Source: CAVTWS01 sp963732655
Lineage (GTDB): Bacteria > Actinomycetota > Acidimicrobiia > Acidimicrobiales > SHLQ01
Direction: 5' to 3'
Assembly (NCBI GenBank): GCA_963732655.1
Contig: CAVTAI010000010.1
Location: forward strand, 1 to 64,000
DNA length: 64,000 nucleotides
The position numbers were made by a program, and so were the translations under genes. The notes under the pieces are model-generated. The model had not been told where the DNA came from. It ran no database searches and worked only from the letters and a program-made list of their open reading frames with translations. Below, piece by piece: positions 10,206 through 21,175 of this stretch (positions within the stretch are counted from its first letter, which is position 1; each line of letters begins with the position of its first letter).

Positions 10206-13200
10206 TCATGCCGGCGCCGTGGTGCACGAGACGTAGCCGTCGTCGCTGAGATCAGGGCTCCGTTGCCCGCCGGGTTCTGACCCGTGGACGTACGCCTCGA
10301 CGACCTGGCGTTCGATGTGCTCCCGGGCGACATGCCCTGCGAGGCCGAAGTCGTTGGTCGTCGCCACCGTGCCCTGCTTGCGGAGCGCCGATACCGGCGC
10401 TGCCGCCACTGCCGGCGCTGGTGTTGCCGGACAGGTTGAGGCAGACGGAGTCGTCGACACTTCCGCCGTTGCCCGCATCGACTCTGATGCCGGGACGGAC
10501 GCCACCGAGTGGCGCGGCGACGTTGTTGCCGGTGATCTTCAGCTTGGCGGCGCCGGTGACGCCCCGGCTGACGAGCAGGATCCCGTTGCCGTCCGTGTCG
10601 CGGATCGTGTTGTTCGAAGCCGTGAGGGTGAGGTCCGGCGTGTCGGCGCTGCTGGCGGTGATGCCGTTGCCGCCGCTGATCCCGCCGGACCCGTTGCTGT
10701 TCGCGAGGTGGTTGCCGTCGATCACGTTGTTGGTGATGGTCGCCGTCATCGTGGTGTTGCCGTTGTTGCCGATCCCGACGACGATGCCGCTGCTGACTGT
10801 GCCGTTGTTGGCGCCGTTCAACGACGGGTTGTTCGAGATGTCGACGTTGGCCCGGCCACGCGAGCTGGGGTTGGCGCTGCTGACGCTGACGATCACGGCG
10901 TGGGTGCCGCCGGGTTTGACCGTCACGGTGTTCCCGGTGATCGAGATCAGCTGCGACGCGTCGTTCGGCACTCCGGCGGTCACGCCGGAGCCGGTTGCGC
11001 TGGCGTTGCTGACGTTGATCTGGATCCCGGTGTTGGCGTTCGTGATCGTGTTGTCGTCGATGTCGGCGTTGTTGAGGTTGAATCGGGTCGTCGCGGTGCC
11101 GGTGCCGACGATGTTGATCGCCCGCCCGGCCGCACCGGTGTTGCTGATCACGTTGTCGGTGATCTGGGCATCGAGCAGCGTCCCGTCGCTGCTCTCGATG
11201 TCGATGCCGTCGGCGAACGGGTTGCTCAACGTGGTCCGCTGCACCCTGAACACGCCGGCGATGTTGTTACCAGTCAACGGCACGCCGTTCTGGTTGTTGA
11301 AGGTGATCGCGCCCTCGAGACCGCTGTTCCCGGCGGCGTTGACCGTGCTGTCGAGGAGCTCGAAGTTCACCACTCCGACGCCGTTGATGCCGCTCCCGCC
11401 TGTGGACTGGATGTTCATCCAGGCGAACGACACGTGGCTCGTGTTCGACAGGTTGATTCCGTGCCCGGTCGTGTTCTGGATCGTGCCGCCCGACCCCGCG
11501 GCGCCGGTACCGGTGACGGTGAGACCGTTGGAGGAACCGGTGGTGTTGAGCACGATCCCGTTGGCGGCGCCGTTGGCGGAGATCCGCTCGAACGTGGTGT
11601 TCGCACCGATCGTCGTGTTGGCGATGTTGAGGGCGACCCCGGTCGTGGTGGTGATGGTGTTTGCGCCGCCGGGCCCCGGGTCGGTCACGTACACCGTGCC
11701 GCCGCCGGTCGCGGCGAACGCCGCGTTCGCACCCGTCGAGAGGGTGACGCCGCCATCGAACCGGACGACCGCGCCGGTGTTGCCCGAGAGCGTGATGCCG
11801 GAGCCGTCGCCGTCGGCGCCGTCGCTGATGGCGCCGTTGAAGTCCTTGGTACCGCCGGTGGCGCCGGTCACGGTGACGAGAGTGCCCACGTCGTCGGTGA
11901 TGGTGCCGCCGTACGTGAAGTCGACCGTGCCCCCGCTGATCGCCACGTCGGCGGCGGTCGCGTTGGTGATCGAGCCGGTGGGAGCCGTGAACGTTCCCGT
12001 CACTCCGGTGAGGGCGATCCCGTTCGCCCCGCCCGATGTCGACAGCGACGTGAACGAGGCCGTCAGCGCGCCGCTCGTGGTGATGCTGACACCACCGCCG
12101 GCCGAGTTCGTGATCGCTCCGCTGGTGAGGTTGTTGATGGTCGTCGTGCCCACCGCCGTGCCGCTGATAGCGAACGTCGACGCGTCGCCGAAATCGATTC
12201 CCTGGATGTCGTTGCCGGTGGCGAGCACCGCGCCGCCGTTGAGCAGCGACGACAGCGCCACCGGCAGGTTCGAGCGTGACCGTGCCGACCCCACCCCCGC
12301 CGTCCGGCACGACCAAGCCGTGTCGCCCGGCCAGCAGGCGCTGCCCGTTCTCGAGTTGGAAGCCGGGTGTGGTGTTCGCATAGGTACCGGCGAAGACGAA
12401 GACGGTCTGATTGGAGCCGTCGGCGTCTCCGGATCCGCCCGCCCCGTTGATGCCGGTCAGAGCGTTGAGGGGCTGCGCCGACGTGCCGTTGCCGCCGGCG
12501 ACCGCGTCGTCGTCGACGTACCAGACGCAGTCGGCGATCGTGATGGTGACCGTGCCGGTCGCCGTGGCCGCAACCGGGCTGGCCTGGTCGCTGACCGTGT
12601 AGGCGAACGAGTCGCTCGTGTCGGTGCAGCTGGTGCCCGCGGCGGGCGTGAACGTGAAGTCGCCATCGGCTTCGATCACCGCGGTGCCGCCATCGGTGCT
12701 GGCGACCTGTCCGGCCACCACGACGAGCGGTCCGGGGCCGTCGATGTCGGTGTCACCGTCGAGAACGTCGCCGGTCACCGTCTTCTGGGGTCCGGCGGGG
12801 TTGGGTGCGCCGTCGGTCGGGTCGTTGACCACCAGCGACGTGTTGCCGATGGCCCGGTCAGCGCCGCTGAACGACTCGTTGTCGGGGGTCGGCGCGTCGT
12901 TCACGCACGTGACGGTGACGCTGACCGTTGCGGAGCTCCCACCATTGAGGGTGTAGGTGAAGGTGGCCGGTGTGGTGCCGGGAGGGTCGTTGCAGTAGTC
13001 CGCGTCAGGCCGGTAGGACAGCCCCGTCCCTCCGCCGGTGATCGCGACGGTGCCGTGCGTGGTGGCCGACGGTGTCACCGAAGCGACGGTCTTCGGGCCG
13101 GCGTCGATGTCGGTGTCGTTGGCGAGCACGGTGATCGCGGTGGCGGCGGCGTCTTCGAGCATGGTGGCCGAGTCGGCGACCGCGACGGGCGGGTCGTCGG

Positions 13201-16200
13201 CGCACGTGACCGTCATGGTCACTGCCGCGGTGGTGTCACCCGGTGTGACGGTGTAGTTGAACGTGTCGAGGGTGGTGCCAGGTGGGGAGTTGCAGTAGTT
13301 GGCGTTCGGCGCGTAGGTGAGCCCGGTGCCGCCCCCGGTGATGACGACCGTGCCGTTGGTCGGCTGGGTGACCGAGGCGATCGTCTTCGGCCCGGCGTCG
13401 ATGTCGGTGTCGTTGGTGAGTACGGCGACCGCGGTGGCGGCGGCATCCTCGAGCACGGTGGCCGAGTCGGCGACCGCGGTCGGGCTGTCGTCGACACACG
13501 TCACGTCGACGCTGACCGAGGCCTGGCTGCCACCGGGGGTCAGGGTGTAGTCGAACGTGGCGGGCGCGCCGCCGAGCTGGCTGTTGCAGTAGTTGGCCGT
13601 CGGGGCATACGACACCGTCTGCCCGGCGCCGGTGATCGACACCGAACCGTTCGCTGGCTGCGTGACCGACGTGATGGAGAACGCCACCGCGTCTGGATTC
13701 GAGTCGTTGCTCAACACATCGAACGTGGTCGATCCGGAGTCCTCGGCGACGGTTCTGGAATCGGCGACCGCGGTCGGATTGTCGGCGACGCAGGTGACGG
13801 TGATGGTCACGGTGGCGGTGCTGCCGCCGTTGAGCGTGTACGTGAACGTCGCCGCGGCGCCGCCGATCTGGGTGTTGCAGTAGTTGGCTGTGGGTCGGTA
13901 GGTGAGGCCGGTGCCGCCGCCGGTGATCGCCACGGTGCCGTGCGTGTCGGCCGACGGTGTCACCGAGGCGATGGTCTTCGGGCCGGCGTCGATGTCGGTG
14001 TCGTTGGCGAGCACGGTGATCGCGGTCGCGGCGGCGTCTTCGAGCACGGTGGCCGAGTCGGCGACCGCGACCGGCGGGTCGTCGGCGCAGGTGACCGTGA
14101 CGTCGACGGCGGCCGAGCTGGCCCCGGGGTCGAGGGTGTAGTCGAACGTGTCGGGCGCCCCGCCCACCTGCGTGTTGCAGTAGTCGGTGTCCGGGGCGTA
14201 GGTGAGCCCGGTCCCGCCGCCGGTGATGATGACCGTGCCGTTGGTCGGTTGGGTGACCGAGGCGATCGTTTGCGGGCCGGCGTCGATGTCGGTGTCGTTG
14301 GCGAGCACGGTGATCGCGGTGGCGGCGGCGTCTTCGAGCACGGTGGCCGAGTCGGCGACCGCGACCGGGGGATCATCCGCGCAGGTCACCGTGACGCTCA
14401 CCATTGCCGTGCTGCCGCCGGGCGCCAGGGTGTAGGTGAAGGTGTCGTCGGTATCACCCGGAGTCGTGTTGCAGTAGTCGGCAGTCGGTGTGTATCTGAC
14501 GTTCGCCCCGCCGACCGGGATCGACACCGTGCCGTGGGCGGGCTGGGTGACCGAGGTGACCGAGATCGGACCGGCGTCGATGTCCTCGTCGTTGGACAAC
14601 ACGGTGAACGTGGCCGCACCACCGTCCTCGCCGACGGTGCGGCTGTCGTCGACGGCGGTGGGGGCATCGTCGACCGGAAGGATCCCGATCGTGAACGTCT
14701 GATCGGCCGACGTGTCGTCGCCGCCGTCTGCTGTCCCGCCGTCGTCGGTCGCGGCCACGGTGACGATGGCGGAGCCGAACGCATCGGGTTGTGGGGTGAA
14801 AGTCAAGACGCCGGTCGGGTCGACCGTCGGGCCGGCACTGAACAGCGCCGGGTTGTCGTTGTCGACCGTGAACGTGGCCGTCTGGCCGCCCTCACCGGGT
14901 CCGACGCCGATGCCCGTGGCCCACGGGTCGATCGTCTGGGCGCTGGAGTCCTCGTCGGCCTCCTGATCGGCGCCGACAGTAAACCTGGGTTCGTCGTTGA
15001 CGGCGGTGACCGTGATCGTGAAGGTCTGGACGGTGCCGGTGTCATCGCCGCCGTTGGCGGTCCCGCCGTCGTCGGACGGTGTGACCGAGACTTCGGCGGA
15101 ACCGAAGGCGTTGTCCGCGGGAGTGAAGGTGAGTACCCCGGACGAGTCGATCGCCGGCAGGGTGTCGAACAACGAGTTGTTGTCGTTGGTGACGGCCAAC
15201 GTCACCGACTGGCCCGATTCGTCCGGCGGCCCGGCGCTGATCGCGGTCGCCCAAGCGGCGACGGTGTGATCCCCGGAGTCCTCGGACACGGTCTGGTCGC
15301 CCCCGACCGTGAACGTGGGCTCGTCGTTGACCGGGTCCACCATGATGTTCACCGTCGCGGGCGGCGAGTCGGCGTCGCCGTCGTGGGCCCGGAACGTGAA
15401 TGAGTCGGCGCCGTTCGAGTTCGCGGCCGGCGAGTAGGTGATCGTCGAGGTGCAGTCGCTCGGGGTCCCCGCACAGGCTGGCGCCGTGAACGTTCCGAGC
15501 GAGCCCGCCGACGGACCGGTCGCGGCCGCGAACGTCAACGGGTCACCGTCGTCGTCGGCCCCGGCCACGGTGACCACCACGGGGGTGTCCTCGTCGGTGC
15601 TGATCGACTGCCCGGCGGCGGTGGGTGGGTTGTTGACGTTGATCTCGAAGGTCTGCTGGGCGCTGGTGTCGACACCGCTGTTGTCGGTGCCGCCGTCGTC
15701 GTGGAGGCGGACGGATACGGTGGCGGCGCCGGAGGCATCATCGGCGGCGGCGAAGCTCAGCGTGCCGCTGGGGCTGACCGCGGGTGGGGTCGAGAACAGG
15801 GCGTTGTTGTCGTTGGTGACGATGAAGTCGACCGTTTGGGCGGCTTCGTTGTGCGGGCCGGCCGAGATGTCGGTTGCCCACTCGGGGATCGACTCCGGGC
15901 CGGCGTTGAGGGCGACGAACACGTCGGATCCGGCGGTGAAGCTCGGCCCGTCGTTCACGCACGTGACCGTGATGCTCACCGTGGCGCTGGTCGCTCCGGG
16001 GAGGAGCGCATAGGTGAACGTGTCGCGACCGGTGGTGTGGGTGTTGCAGTAGTCGGCGTCGGGTTGATAGTCGACGGCGGTGCCGCTGATCGTGGGCGTG
16101 ACCGTCCCGTTCGCGGGCTGGGTGACCGAACCGATCGATCGTGGTCCGCCATCGATGTCGGTGTCGTTGTCCAGCAGGAGCGACAAGCTCGTCGACACGG

Positions 16201-17855
16201 CGTCCTCGGTGACCGTCACGCGGTCAGCCACGGCCGTCGGATCGTCGGCGACACAGACCACCGTGATCGTCACGGTTGCGGTGACACCACCGTTGAGCGT
16301 GTAGGTGAACGAATCCGGACCGCAGTAGTCGGCGTCGGGCCGGTATGCGCTGGAGGTGCGGGCCCCGGGCGTGCCGCCGATCAGGGTGACCGCGCCGTGA
16401 GACGGTTGGGTCGCCGAGGCGATCGTGACCGGGGCACCGTCGTGGTCGTCGTCGTTGGCAAGGACATCGATCACGGCCGCGGCGCTGTCCTCGGCGACCG
16501 TCACTGAGTCGGCGGCCGCCTGCACATCGGATGGGAACCAGCCGGCGATGTCGACGATCAGATCGAGCGATCCTTGCAGGTTGAAGATCGAGATCTCCCC
16601 GGCCGGACTGACCTTGGCGATCACGAGGTTCGACGCCACCAGACCCGGTTTCGGGTTGAGGACCGACGCAGTCGGCCGCGGCGTCCCCGCGGGATAGACG
16701 GTGAGGTGGGTCAGCAACGTTTGGTTTATTGCGGTCACGTTGATCGCCACGGCACCGACGCCGGTCGCGGGCACACCAGCGCGGCCGGTGACCCGGAAGG
16801 TCGTGACGGCCGCCGCACCAACCGTGCCGCCGCCGGCGTCGACCCCGTCGATCGTAGCGAACCCGACGCGGGTGTCGACGACTCGCGCCGGTCCGACGGG
16901 CGTGAAACCGTCGCCGGGCCCGAACCAGCCCTGAACATCGACGATGACGTCGACCGTGCCGGCGTTGTTGTAGAGGGAGATCTGGCCCGCGGTCCCGACG
17001 GTCGCGACGACGACGTTGCTGGTGACCACGCCGGGCATCGGGTTGAGATTCGAGGCGTTCGGGCGCAGCGACCCCGTTGGATGCACCGTGATGTACGTCG
17101 GCTCGGTCTGGTTCACCGCGGTGACGTTGACGACCACGGACGTGACCCCGGTGGCCGGTACTCCACCGCGGCCGGCGACCTGCAGGTCGACTGACTGGCC
17201 GGACGTCAGCGCGCCTGCACCGAGGGCCATCCCGTCGATCGTCGAATACGCAGACCGGCTGTCCATCACCCGAGCCGGGACCAGCGACGTATACGCCGAC
17301 GTGGTCGGGAACCAACCGTGCACGTCGGCGATCACGTGCACCGACCCGCTCGAGTTGAAGATCGAGATCTCGCCGTCCGTTCCCACCTTGGCCACGACGG
17401 TGTTCGCGGTGGTGATCCCTGGAGTCGGGTTCAAGTTCGACGATGTCGGTCGAGTCGAACCCGCGGGATAGACGGTGACGAACGACTCGGCCGTGGCCTC
17501 GGTGGCCGTGACGACCAGCACCACCGAATCCACCCCGGACGCTCGGGATACCAGCGCGGCCGGTGACCCGCAGCGTCAGGGTCTGACCCGCACCCACGGC
17601 GCCGCCGCCGAGCGAGAGCCCGTCCACCGTCGAGGTGCCGGGTCGCGTGTCGAGCACTCGAGCCGGGGTGATCGACGTGTAGCCGGTATCACCCAGCGGC
17701 GAGGCGAGGGCCGGCGCGGGGGGCTGTCCCGAATCGGCGACCATCGCAGGCGAGGCGTCGGCACGCGGCGAGAAGATGACCGAGGACGTGATTCCGAGGA
17801 CACTCAGGGCAATCGCCGCCATCGTCACTCGGCGCAGCGCAGCCCGATCGGTCAC
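10206..17855 (-). pseudogene. giant secreted adhesin-like repeat protein, frameshifted
   Basis: With three indels repaired, the reading frame gives about 2550 residues. The GTG at 17855 follows GGGGGAACG; an N-terminal signal segment (MAAIALSVLGITSSVIF...ADAS) is followed by three modules of about 140 residues with PARVLDTR...GRAGIPA...NLNP.PG...GWFP. Next is a long run of tandem cadherin/Ig-like modules (AVADSATVLEDAAATAITVLANDTDID), then FTVGADQ...TFTITVTAVNDEP modules. The C-terminal third is a beta-helix-like region rich in NNT/ITGN/ISNN repeats. Frame breaks lie near 17547, 12270 and 10390, the first and last each explained by one extra base. No membrane anchor or sortase motif is seen. 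Probable role: cell-surface or matrix adhesin. Confidence 0.75.
12890..14500 (-). repeat. tandem about 297-bp repeats encoding cadherin/Ig-like modules
   Basis: Near-identical DNA units recur inside the giant gene. The segment coding DTDIDAG (reading TCGATGTCGGTGTCGTTGG on the plus strand) appears near 13105, 13400, 13990 and 14285, and a diverged unit occupies about 13690. The period is close to 297 bp, about 99 codons. Each unit encodes one ADSATVLEDAAAT...TPG module. The DNA-level similarity implies recent duplication or gene conversion, and such an array is prone to recombination and to assembly collapse. Confidence 0.8.
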
Positions 17856-18042
17856 CCGTTCCCCCGTCCTCAAACGTCACGCCTTCCATCGGCACCGACA
17901 CCGCGCCAGTTGACTGTTTTGAACCGGTTTCTGACGTGACCCCCGAAGTCGAGCCGTCCCGCGGCATCCGCCGTGTCCCCGCCACACATCCGATGTCGAC
18001 AACAATGTCGGGCGATGCGCCGTCGGCGATGCAGGAGGGGCA

Positions 18043-18528
18043 ATGGCGAAGCTGATCTACGCGTCGAACGAATCGCTCGACGGCTGTACCGAGGACGAAC
18101 GCGGCGCCGTCGACTGGGCCCCACCGGACGACGACGTGTTCGTCGTCATCACCGACCTCATGCGGTCCGCAGGCACCTACCTCTACGGGCGGCGCATGTA
18201 CGACACGATGGCCGTCTGGGAGACCGACCCCGCCCTGGCCATGCAGTCGGACCTGACGAGCGACTTCGCGAACGCCTGGCAGGCCGCGGACAAAGTCGTC
18301 TACTCCACGACCCTGGCCTCGGTGTCAACCGTCAACACCCGGCTCGAACGCCACTTCGACCCCGACGCGGTGCACGCCCTGTCGACCGACACGGGCGTCG
18401 ACCTCGAGCTCCTCGACGAGCGCCGATTCCGTAACGGCGCGGTCCACCTCCGATACTGCCCGGTCGCCCGATCCGCTCCGATCCTGGAACGCATCCCCCG
18501 ACACCGAGCCCTGCTCGCACCGAGGTGA
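18043..18528 (+). CDS. dihydrofolate-reductase-family (RibD-C-like) protein, internally shortened
   Basis: This 161-residue frame begins MAKLIYASNESLDG, with YLYGRRMYDTMAVW and DKVVYSTTLASVST typical of the DHFR/RibD C-terminal family found in actinobacteria. After FDPDAVHAL the sequence jumps to VDLELLDERRFRNGAVHLRY, which is normally the last strand. The segment that usually lies between (about 40 residues containing TVGGP and the VDEYHL strand) is absent. The loss includes part of the nucleotide-binding site, so activity is doubtful. The C-terminus is extended by about 17 unrelated residues. The frame stays open, so this is an in-frame deletion or a compensated one. Confidence 0.65.
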   Translation: MAKLIYASNESLDGCTEDERGAVDWAPPDDDVFVVITDLMRSAGTYLYGRRMYDTMAVWETDPALAMQSDLTSDFANAWQAADKVVYSTTLASVSTVNTRLERHFDPDAVHALSTDTGVDLELLDERRFRNGAVHLRYCPVARSAPILERIPRHRALLAPR

Positions 18529-18533
18529 GCGGC

Positions 18534-19364
18534 ATGCGTGTCGGTTTCGTCGGCTTGGGTTCGCAGGGCGGACCGATGGCCCAGCGCATCATCGCGGCCG
18601 GGTTCACGACCACGCTGTGGGCGCGGCGACCGGAGAGCCTCGAGCCGTACGCGGCCGGCGGCGCGTCGAGCGCCCGCGACCGAGCCGACCTGGGCGCAGC
18701 GTCCGACGTGCTGTGTGTCTGCGTCCTCGCTGACCGCGACGTCGACGATGTCCTGCGAGGCCCCGATGGCGCGATCGCGGCGATGGAACCCGGGTCGATC
18801 GTGATCATCCACAGCACTGTCCATCCCGACACATGTCGGCGCCTGCAGTCCGATCACCCCCAGGTCCACGTCCTGGACGCACCCGTCAGCGGGGGCGGCG
18901 AGATGGCGGCGGCCCGGCGACTTCTGGTGATGGTGGGCGGCGACGCCGACGTGCTCGAACGGTGCCGTCCCGTCCTCGAGACGTTCGCCAACCCGCTCGT
19001 GCACCTCGGTCCGCTGGGCTCGGGACAGGAGGCCAAGCTGCTCAACAACGCAGTCTTCACCGCCCAGCTCGGGTTGGCGTCGGACGCCTTCACCGCCGCC
19101 ATCGGCTGCGGCGTCGACCCGGAGGCGCTGGCCGAGGTGTTCGCCGCCGGCAGCGCCCGCAGTTATGCCGGCGAGCTCGTGGCCGGCGGCGACTACGGCT
19201 TGGAGGGTCTGGGTCAGGTGGCGGGGCACCTTCTGGCCAAAGACGTCCGCATCCTCGGCCGGCTCCTGGCGCCACCTCCGGCTGGACTGTTCGCCGCCGC
19301 TCATGCCGCACTCACGACGATGGGGTGCGACGACATCGACGAGGCCGGCGCCGCTCGCCCGTGA
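18534..19364 (+). CDS. NAD(P)-dependent beta-hydroxyacid dehydrogenase (HIBADH family)
   Basis: The 276-residue protein starts MRVGFVGLGSQGGPMAQRI, the Rossmann GxGxxG fingerprint of 3-hydroxyisobutyrate / 6-phosphogluconate-type dehydrogenases. The substrate motif DAPVSGGG is at about residue 117, and the catalytic-lysine region GSGQEAKLLNN (Lys near 171) is intact. The substrate is not evident. An alternative GTG start at 18525 overlaps the previous stop as GTGA; I prefer 18534 because GAGG lies at a good distance upstream. It is likely co-transcribed with the DHFR-family gene. Confidence 0.88.
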   Translation: MRVGFVGLGSQGGPMAQRIIAAGFTTTLWARRPESLEPYAAGGASSARDRADLGAASDVLCVCVLADRDVDDVLRGPDGAIAAMEPGSIVIIHSTVHPDTCRRLQSDHPQVHVLDAPVSGGGEMAAARRLLVMVGGDADVLERCRPVLETFANPLVHLGPLGSGQEAKLLNNAVFTAQLGLASDAFTAAIGCGVDPEALAEVFAAGSARSYAGELVAGGDYGLEGLGQVAGHLLAKDVRILGRLLAPPPAGLFAAAHAALTTMGCDDIDEAGAARP

Positions 19365-19383
19365 CGGCAGCATCGGACCCACC

Positions 19384-20460
19384 TCACTCCCACTGTTCGA
19401 AGAGGCCCTCGAACTCGAGCTGGCCGTCGGTGACCCGGCCGTAGAGCAGCCAGTCGCCGCGGAACATGCCGTGCTCGTGAGGCGAGCAGGCGATGTGGGT
19501 CTGGCGGCCACCGGTGGTGCTCGGCATGAACCGGATCGTCTCCAGTCCCGCCTTCATACCGGGACCGGACAGCACGGGCGCCCGGAAGATCGCCTCCACC
19601 AGAACTCGGGCCGTGTCGTAGGCGAGTAATGGGATGGCGTTGGGCCACATCGGCGGTTCCTCGCCATAACGAGCCACATACCGCTCGTAGAACCCGGGTA
19701 CGAGTGGGTTCGAGGGGTCGAACTGGTCGATGCCGACCCATCCCTCGAACTTGTCGAACCCCATCAGGTAGAACATGAATGCCGTTCCCATGATCCTCGG
19801 CGGGTCCCAGCCGATGGCGTCGAGGGCGGCGCGGAGCCGGCCGGTCGAGGCCAGCACGCCGTAGCCCATGTAGACCAAGGCGTCGGGCTCGACTTGGCGG
19901 AGGTGCTCCAGGTTGGCGGCCAGGTCTGCGGGGGTCTGGCTGACCGTCTCGACGGCGGCGATGCTGATGTCGCGCCGCCGGCACTCCTGGCGGAAGAAGC
20001 GGAAGTACTCCTCACCGTTGGGCGACACCTCACTCAGCACCGCCACCCGGTGGTGGCCCTGGCGCTTGAGCCACGCCACCACCAAGGCGGCATCGCCGCC
20101 GCAATCGCCGTTGCCCAGACGGAAGCAGTAGTCGCCTTGCAGGCGTTCGGTGCCCGCCCAGCTGATCAGCGGCACCTGGAGCTGGTTGGCCAGCGGCGCC
20201 ACCGTGATGGCGTTGTCGGAGCTGTAGGCACCGGCCACGGCGATGCACCCCTGATCGACCAGCCAGCGGAAGCCGTCGGTGGCGTTCTTGGCCGTACCCC
20301 ACGGCAGGCCGTTCTCGGCGTGGAGGATGTGCTCCACCGGGCGGTCCAACAGACCGGCCTGCTCGGCCTCTTCGAAGGCCAGGCGGTGGACCTTGTCATA
20401 GCCGCCCCCCGGGCCGTCGAGTGCCGCTCCCAACCACCCGATCCTGATCGGCTCTCTCAT
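19384..20460 (-). CDS. type 1 periplasmic-binding-protein fold, lacking a signal peptide
   Basis: The 358-residue protein matches branched-chain amino acid/amide-type substrate-binding proteins: IRIGWLGAALDGPGGG, GCIAVAGAYSSDNA, GDYCFRLGNGD, VAVLSEVSPNGEEYFRFF and YMGYGVLASTGRLRAAL. The first strand begins at residue 5, so there is no room for a signal peptide or lipobox, and no in-frame upstream start provides one. No ABC permease or ATPase is adjacent. It may therefore be a cytoplasmic ligand sensor or an amidase-regulator (AmiC-like) rather than a transport component. It is convergent with the dehydrogenase and intact. Confidence 0.8.
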   Translation of the reverse strand: MREPIRIGWLGAALDGPGGGYDKVHRLAFEEAEQAGLLDRPVEHILHAENGLPWGTAKNATDGFRWLVDQGCIAVAGAYSSDNAITVAPLANQLQVPLISWAGTERLQGDYCFRLGNGDCGGDAALVVAWLKRQGHHRVAVLSEVSPNGEEYFRFFRQECRRRDISIAAVETVSQTPADLAANLEHLRQVEPDALVYMGYGVLASTGRLRAALDAIGWDPPRIMGTAFMFYLMGFDKFEGWVGIDQFDPSNPLVPGFYERYVARYGEEPPMWPNAIPLLAYDTARVLVEAIFRAPVLSGPGMKAGLETIRFMPSTTGGRQTHIACSPHEHGMFRGDWLLYGRVTDGQLEFEGLFEQWE

Positions 20461-20523
20461 GATGGTTCTCCTCTGTCGGTGGTGGGCACGATCGGTCTGA
20501 CGACGGGGGGCCGGCCCGACGAA

Positions 20524-20919
20524 CTACACGTCGTCGGACCGGAGGTCCTTCCATTGCCAGGGAGAACCTTCGACGAGCAGTTCGGGGTCGCCGGTCCACA
20601 GCTCCGCGTTGCAGGCGACGGCGAGGGCAGCTGCAAACGCGTCCGCGTAGGACATCGGCTGGTCGGCCTTGATCCGAGCCGCTTGGAGCACCGTGATCTC
20701 GTCGGGCAGGCGGGCATCGATCACATCGCGAATGTCGCGCACGGTGTCGATGGCGGCGCCTTCTCCGTGGAGACGTCGGAGTACGTAGTGCACCTCGCCG
20801 AGGTTGATCCACGACATGAGCGGTCGCTCCTGCTCGAGCAGCCTCGCAACTCGAGCCGCGGGCTCGCCGGAATCCTCCAGCAATCGGAGCACGGCCCACG
20901 AGTCGAGAACGACCGTCAC
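20524..20919 (-). CDS. PIN-domain ribonuclease toxin, VapC-like
   Basis: This is a 131-residue PIN protein. The acidic active-site set is complete: Asp6 (VVLDSW), Glu42 (NLGEVHYVL), Asp93 (SYADAFAAALA) and Asp111 (LWTGDPEL). These coordinate Mg/Mn for single-strand RNA cleavage in VapC toxins. The GTG start at 20919 overlaps the expected stop of the upstream antitoxin frame (GTGA), typical of a translationally coupled toxin-antitoxin pair. The toxin is intact although its antitoxin appears frameshifted. Confidence 0.88.
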   Translation of the reverse strand: MTVVLDSWAVLRLLEDSGEPAARVARLLEQERPLMSWINLGEVHYVLRRLHGEGAAIDTVRDIRDVIDARLPDEITVLQAARIKADQPMSYADAFAAALAVACNAELWTGDPELLVEGSPWQWKDLRSDDV

Positions 20920-21147
20920 GGCCTGTCCTCCCGGGCACGGTCGGCGGCGCGTTCGTCAACCAGGGCTTCGGAGAGCTTCGAGCCCCGGAAAACGGCCCCG
21001 AAGCGGTCGTCGCCGGCTGCTCGGTCGCACGACGACATGATCCTGGTCGCGCCAGAAACTGACCTCGTCACCCGGCTCGATCCCCAGCTCGTCTCGGAGC
21101 GCCTTGGGGATCACGACTTGGCCCTTGGGTCCGACCCGATGAGTCAT
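20916..21147 (-). pseudogene. AbrB/MazE-type antitoxin, C-terminally frameshifted
   Basis: MTHRVGPKGQVVIPKALRDELG and GIEPGDEVSFW form the swapped-hairpin AbrB DNA-binding domain of VapB-like antitoxins. The start at 21147 is chosen because the domain begins there; 21165 is an alternative. The intact frame breaks near 20990 inside a TTTT run. Removing one T restores GRFRGSKLSEALVDERAADR to the TGA at 20916-20918, which overlaps the toxin start. The C-terminal tail is the part that neutralises the toxin in such pairs, so the lesion as written would leave DNA binding but remove toxin neutralisation. Confidence 0.7.
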
Positions 21148-21175
21148 ACCGGCGAGTATAACCATGGGCCAGATC

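Noticed and set aside
10421..15403. A plus-strand open frame of 1660 codons
   Set aside because: It lies antisense to the giant repeat gene, whose modules are recognisable. The frame is open because of the repetitive high-GC codon pattern, and its own translation shows no domain.
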